Positions 5,999-9,289 of a stretch of 9,289 bases of DNA are shown here, piece by piece. Position 1 is the stretch's first letter, and the number at the start of each line of letters is the position of its first letter. The DNA comes from Paenibacillus sp. UBA6285 (GTDB lineage: Bacteria; Bacillota; Bacilli; Paenibacillales; Paenibacillaceae): the NCBI GenBank assembly GCA_002438345.1, contig DJUJ01000049.1, forward strand, positions 53,331 through 62,619, in the 5' to 3' direction. Both the position numbers and the translations under genes were made by a program. A model generated the notes under the pieces. That model searched no databases, had not been told where the DNA came from, and saw only the letters and a list, made by a program, of their open reading frames with translations.

Positions 5999-6343
5999 TT
6001 ACTGTTGAAGGCTTTGATGCACTTGAACCGCTTTATCCAGGAAATTCTCAATTTCCTCGCGGGATTTACGTAATTTATTAACGAATCTAACCAATTCCCG
6101 TCCATCGGAATACGCGACAAAGCTCGGAATGCCCATAATATTTTGTTCCTGACTAACATCGCCCACGGCATCTACGTCAACCTCAACCAGCGTTAGCCGA
6201 TCTGCATAAGCTTGCTCTACCTCAGGGATAAAGGGATCGATATATTTACAATCCGAGCACCAGTCTGCCTTAAAGATGGCTACTGTTAATCGTGGAGATT
6301 GAATGGCTACCTGAAATTCAGCAGGAGAACTAATTTTGTCCAT
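5999..6343 (-). CDS. Thioredoxin family protein with WCSDC active site
   Basis: This is a 114-residue cytoplasmic thioredoxin-fold protein. From M1 of the chosen start, the redox motif is W28-C-S-D-C32 (KADWCSDCKYIDPFIPE), the strand LTLVEVDVD follows, and the cis-proline loop is GIPSF with P73. Its length matches a single thioredoxin domain. The CSDC dipeptide differs from the CGPC of classical TrxA, and is closer to small Firmicute thioredoxin-like proteins of YdbP type. Substrates are therefore unknown. I chose the ATG at 6343 (MDKISSPAEF) because AAAGGA lies about 11 nt upstream and the domain begins there. The frame is open back to a TTG at 6400, with another ATG at 6367, either of which would add a non-conserved tail. 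It lies 78 nt after the flippase gene and has its own terminator. Confidence 0.88.
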   Translation of the reverse strand: MDKISSPAEFQVAIQSPRLTVAIFKADWCSDCKYIDPFIPEVEQAYADRLTLVEVDVDAVGDVSQEQNIMGIPSFVAYSDGRELVRFVNKLRKSREEIENFLDKAVQVHQSLQQ

Positions 6344-6421
6344 AACTTTCTCAGTCCTTTCTTCCATATCTGTCAAATTTCTATTCTTTAAGTGAAGCAA
6401 AATGTAATGCAGAAGTCAAAC

Positions 6422-8050
6422 TTATTCTCTCATACGAACACTTGCAGGCTGTAATTTCATCAGCGGATGGAGCAATTTTTGCAGTGCACGCGGATAACTG
6501 GAGACTTCCTGTTTAGTAAGCACGCCCAGTACAATTAGCATTACCAGATAAATAACAACAACTGCGGCTCCTACAACAAGACAAGTGATCAGAAACGCCA
6601 GACGTGCAGGCATTATATCCGTTAACAGAATTCCAGCTTCGTTCAAACCAAAACCAATTCCAAAGGACACAAGAACCGCGATCGCGAAACCGCCCCAACG
6701 CTTGCCCATAATTTCGAAAGGTACAATTGATTTCAGCATCCGTAAGTTAAGAATAGTAATAACTACGAAACAAAGTGCTGTTGCACCGATAATTCCGTAG
6801 ATCCCAAATACCTTACTCAGTAAGAAGCTTGCGACTAATTTAACAATAATACCCACTAGCACATAATACATTGAAATACGTGATTTGCCCATACCGAGCA
6901 AAATGGAGTTCGTTGTCATCATTGTGATCTGAAAGATCGTTCCAATCGTAAGCATAGCCACAATTCCGCTTCCATCCAAGCTACTGAACAATAGTCCATT
7001 GATGGAATAGGCCGCAGCCACAAGCGCCAACACAATTGGCATCCCTGTCAGAATAGAAATCCGCAGAGCAAGCGTAATTTGCTTCTTCAAGTGCCCCTCA
7101 TCACGACGGGCATAGGCAGCTGAAATGATCGGAATCAGCGAGGTTCCTAGCGCAATGGCTAGTACTGGAGGAATTCCGGCCACACTTTGAGCACGCGTAG
7201 TTAGTATACCCAAAGCTGCTGTTGCACTCTCTCTACCCATCTGATCGATAAGCAGTGGAACAGCTAGAGAAGTGTCAATTACATTCACTACTGGAATCGT
7301 AAGAGAAGATAACACGATCGGAATCGATAGTGTGAAAATATCCTTATAAATTCCCCAAATCGGTAATTTTTGAGTGGTATCGTAATTTAATCCTTGCTGT
7401 TTATCCTCTCGGCGCAGCTTGATTGCAAAATAAATCATGACACCAAATGCTGCAATACTACCAATTACGCTACCGAAGGATGCTCCCGCAGCAATAGTTG
7501 TATTGTTATACCCCTGCTGTAATAGAATATAAGCTAGTAAAATAGCGACTAGTACACGAGCGAACTGCTCTACGATCTGGGAAATACCACCAGCCATCAT
7601 GTTGTTGCGCCCTTGAAAATATCCACGCATCATGGCAATCGCCGGAAAAAGTAGAAGCGCAGGTGCTATTGCCCTAACTGCCATCGCTGATTCAGGTACG
7701 TCAGCAATATGCGTCGCATAGAACGGAGCGCCTATATACAGCAATGCAGTCATAATTACTCCTGCTACTACCGAAAATATCAATGCTGCATGATATATTT
7801 GTCTCGCTTCTTCTGGACGATTCAGAGCGTACCGCTCGGAGACCATTTTACTGAGAGTACTTGGAATACCTGCTGTTGCCACGGTGAGCAACATTAAATA
7901 GATATTGTTCGAGACCCCAAACGATGCTCTCCCCACATCATCAAAAATATGATCTAACGGAACCCGCTGAACAAGCCCGAGTACCCTTGCTACCAAAGCT
8001 GCAGCAGCAAGGATAAGCGTGCCTTTTACGAAAGACTCTTTCTTGGACAA
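6422..8050 (-). CDS. Polysaccharide biosynthesis / lipid-linked precursor flippase family protein (SpoVB/YtgP/MurJ-like)
   Basis: This 542-residue integral membrane protein of the MOP exporter superfamily has a length and hydrophobic pattern that fit 14 helices. The N-terminus KGTLILAAAALVARVLGLVQRVPL and the stretch TVATAGIPSTLSKMVSERYAL are typical of the SpoVB/YtgP branch, whose characterised members act in peptidoglycan precursor flipping or spore cortex formation. Other recognisable stretches are MMRGYFQGRNNM and TSLIPIISAAYARRD. The C-terminus is a short basic cytoplasmic tail. The start is TTG (8050-8048) with AGGGG 7 nt upstream; an ATG 4 nt before it is out of frame. It follows the DUF456 gene by 27 nt and probably shares its transcript. 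Whether the cargo is lipid II, a teichoic or capsular precursor, or another lipid-linked sugar cannot be read from the sequence, so I give no gene name. Confidence 0.87.
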   Translation of the reverse strand: MSKKESFVKGTLILAAAALVARVLGLVQRVPLDHIFDDVGRASFGVSNNIYLMLLTVATAGIPSTLSKMVSERYALNRPEEARQIYHAALIFSVVAGVIMTALLYIGAPFYATHIADVPESAMAVRAIAPALLLFPAIAMMRGYFQGRNNMMAGGISQIVEQFARVLVAILLAYILLQQGYNNTTIAAGASFGSVIGSIAAFGVMIYFAIKLRREDKQQGLNYDTTQKLPIWGIYKDIFTLSIPIVLSSLTIPVVNVIDTSLAVPLLIDQMGRESATAALGILTTRAQSVAGIPPVLAIALGTSLIPIISAAYARRDEGHLKKQITLALRISILTGMPIVLALVAAAYSINGLLFSSLDGSGIVAMLTIGTIFQITMMTTNSILLGMGKSRISMYYVLVGIIVKLVASFLLSKVFGIYGIIGATALCFVVITILNLRMLKSIVPFEIMGKRWGGFAIAVLVSFGIGFGLNEAGILLTDIMPARLAFLITCLVVGAAVVVIYLVMLIVLGVLTKQEVSSYPRALQKLLHPLMKLQPASVRMRE

Positions 8051-8077
8051 ACCATTTCCCCTTCTTCACTGTTAAAA

Positions 8078-8563
8078 TTAAAACCGGACGACCCATATAA
8101 AAAAGAGGACGACCATAATAATTTGTAGCACAATTTTGACAACAGTACTACTAAACAACCCAAGTATTGATCCTACACTTACCTTGGCAGCTTTAGCTGG
8201 CGAAGAACCCACGATCAATTCTCCTATAAAAGCACCCAGAAACGGACCAATAATAAGGCCAAAGGCAGGGATTACAAATGGACCAATGATCAATCCGATC
8301 GTACTCCCGATAATCGATGAACGTGAGCCGCCAAATTTCTTAACGCCCCACGCCCCTACAACGTAATCAGCGACGAATAGAACCACAACAATCAGCGTTT
8401 GAATTATCCAGAACCAAACACCAAAGGGTTCGAAAGAAAAGAACCATCCGTATACGAAAAAGGCAAGATAAATCGCAAGTGCACCCGGCAGTATGGGGTA
8501 CACCGCCCCGGCCAGTCCTACAGCGAATAAAGCAATAATAAGAATCCAACCCAGGATCGTCAA
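8078..8563 (-). CDS. DUF456 family small membrane protein
   Basis: This 161-residue, very hydrophobic protein has about four to five membrane segments (roughly 3-20, 24-42, 50-72, 84-112 and 134-158). The segment VYPILPGALAIYLAFFVYGW and the Gly-rich middle IIGPFVIPAFGLIIGPFLGAFIGE mark it as DUF456, related to B. subtilis YqgC. The glycine-spaced repeats suggest tight helix packing. No biochemical function is known for the family. The start is TTG (codon 8563-8561) with a full AGGAGG at 8577-8572, 8 nt upstream, which decides it. It lies 37 nt after the HAD gene and 27 nt before the flippase, so it is probably the middle gene of an operon. Co-transcription with a flippase hints at an envelope role, which is inference only. 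Confidence 0.88.
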   Translation of the reverse strand: MTILGWILIIALFAVGLAGAVYPILPGALAIYLAFFVYGWFFSFEPFGVWFWIIQTLIVVVLFVADYVVGAWGVKKFGGSRSSIIGSTIGLIIGPFVIPAFGLIIGPFLGAFIGELIVGSSPAKAAKVSVGSILGLFSSTVVKIVLQIIMVVLFFIWVVRF

Positions 8564-8600
8564 TACCTTAACCTCCTAATAGCAAATATGCTCTATGGAT

Positions 8601-9289
8601 TCACTTCGCAACAGCTTCATTAAAAATATACTTTTGGATGACTTCTGCGATTCCGTCATTATTATTCGATGCCACCACAGCATCAGCCTCTTGTTTAACC
8701 GTCTTCTGAGCGTTGCCCATGGCGACCCCAAGCCCTGCCTGCTGAATCGCTGCAAGATCGTTGAGGCTATCGCCAACCGCTATAACTTGAGACATCTCTA
8801 GCCCTAGCAGCTTGCAGACTTCCTTTATTCCAGTTGCTTTATTCACACCTAGAGGATTAATTTCGAGATTATGCGGGGAAGAGTTCGTAATCTCTAGCCC
8901 CCCCATATCTTGAAGACGGAGCAGCAGTTTATGGCGAAGCTCATCATCTTCGGTGTGATAGCCGAATTTAAGCCATTCTCTACCCATTACATTTCCATCC
9001 CAGCTATCCTGTTTATAAACTTTATCCAAAGAATAAGCCCAGAACCAGATGTCGTCCGCCTTCGCAAGATCATACATTTCTTGTATCAGCTTGGGATCCA
9101 TCAACGATCTCCGGTATATTTCGTGTGGCGCTCTCCATACCTCACTACCGTTCACAGTAATCATCGGTGTCTCTAAACCAAGCTGCTCTGCATAGGGGAA
9201 TGCACTTGTAAATGCTCGGCCTGTCGACAGACAGACATGAACGCCTGCGTCGATCGCCTTTTGAATCCATTTCACCGTTGTAGGTGTAA
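8601..9289 (-). CDS. Cof-type HAD family hydrolase, 5' end outside the window
   Basis: The frame stays open to the window's right edge (TPTTVKWIQKAIDAG), so the true start and the catalytic DxD motif I lie beyond 9289. About 229 residues are visible. Motif II is the serine/threonine in CLSTGRAF, motif III the lysine in PLGVNKATGIKEV, and motif IV GDSLNDLAAI, all as in type IIB HAD (Cof) phosphatases. The cap domain fills the middle of the fragment. Such enzymes remove phosphate from sugar phosphates, nucleotides or FMN in the cytoplasm, with broad overlapping specificity, so no substrate is assigned. The C-terminus (AVVASNNNDGIAEVIQKYI) is complete. It is the most upstream visible gene of the likely HAD, DUF456, flippase operon. 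Confidence 0.92.
   Translation of the reverse strand, partial: TPTTVKWIQKAIDAGVHVCLSTGRAFTSAFPYAEQLGLETPMITVNGSEVWRAPHEIYRRSLMDPKLIQEMYDLAKADDIWFWAYSLDKVYKQDSWDGNVMGREWLKFGYHTEDDELRHKLLLRLQDMGGLEITNSSPHNLEINPLGVNKATGIKEVCKLLGLEMSQVIAVGDSLNDLAAIQQAGLGVAMGNAQKTVKQEADAVVASNNNDGIAEVIQKYIFNEAVAK

Noticed and set aside
6344..6421. Promoter between the flippase and thioredoxin genes (TTGACT and TTGACA hexamers)
   Set aside because: Neither -35-like hexamer has a believable -10 at 16-18 nt, so I could not support a promoter call.
1..9289. CRISPR array, insertion sequence, integrase, tRNA or phage genes
   Set aside because: No regularly spaced direct repeats, transposase frames, tRNA-like cloverleaf sequences or phage proteins were seen on either strand.

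Overview
The window looks like chromosomal DNA of a low-to-moderate GC, spore-forming Firmicute, most probably Paenibacillus or a close relative. This is inferred from gene content and style: a YutJ/YuzB/YutI-like cluster, a SAM-I (S-box) controlled methionine ABC transporter, a Cthe_2314-type HEPN protein, a CtaA heme A synthase, a SpoVB/YtgP-like flippase, strong AGGAGG ribosome binding sites, frequent TTG/GTG starts, and U-tailed hairpin terminators. No mobile element, CRISPR array, tRNA, rRNA or phage gene was found.

Left part (1-984): the 3' end of a plus-strand FAD-dependent NADH dehydrogenase-like gene (YutJ type) ends at a strong hairpin and faces a minus-strand DUF1450 gene (YuzB type). 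That gene shares a short divergent promoter region with a plus-strand NifU C-terminal-domain protein (YutI type), a likely Fe-S cluster carrier. A terminator closes the NifU gene and a second hairpin closes the methionine operon arriving from the other side.

Middle (1009-4011): a complete minus-strand methionine uptake operon, metN-metI-metQ (ATPase, permease, substrate-binding lipoprotein). It has a near-consensus sigma-A promoter, a roughly 290-nt leader with a SAM-I riboswitch, and a 12-bp intrinsic terminator followed by seven U. The 3' side of aptamer helix P1 can pair with the terminator's 5' arm, which gives a readable on/off mechanism: high SAM should end transcription before metN, and low SAM should allow expression of the importer.

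Right part (4031-9289), all minus strand: a Cthe_2314-type HEPN protein, heme A synthase ctaA, a thioredoxin-like protein with a WCSDC active site followed by its own terminator, a 14-helix-class MOP-superfamily flippase, a small DUF456 membrane protein, and a Cof-type HAD phosphatase cut by the window's right edge. The last three lie close together and probably form an operon (HAD, then DUF456, then flippase).

Most of the window is ordinary housekeeping DNA. I do not see a convincing new multi-gene system. The points most worth a second look are the complete S-box switch with its long P3 arm, the solitary HEPN protein, the unexplained short reading frames just upstream of it (4710-4923), and the atypical CSDC thioredoxin.
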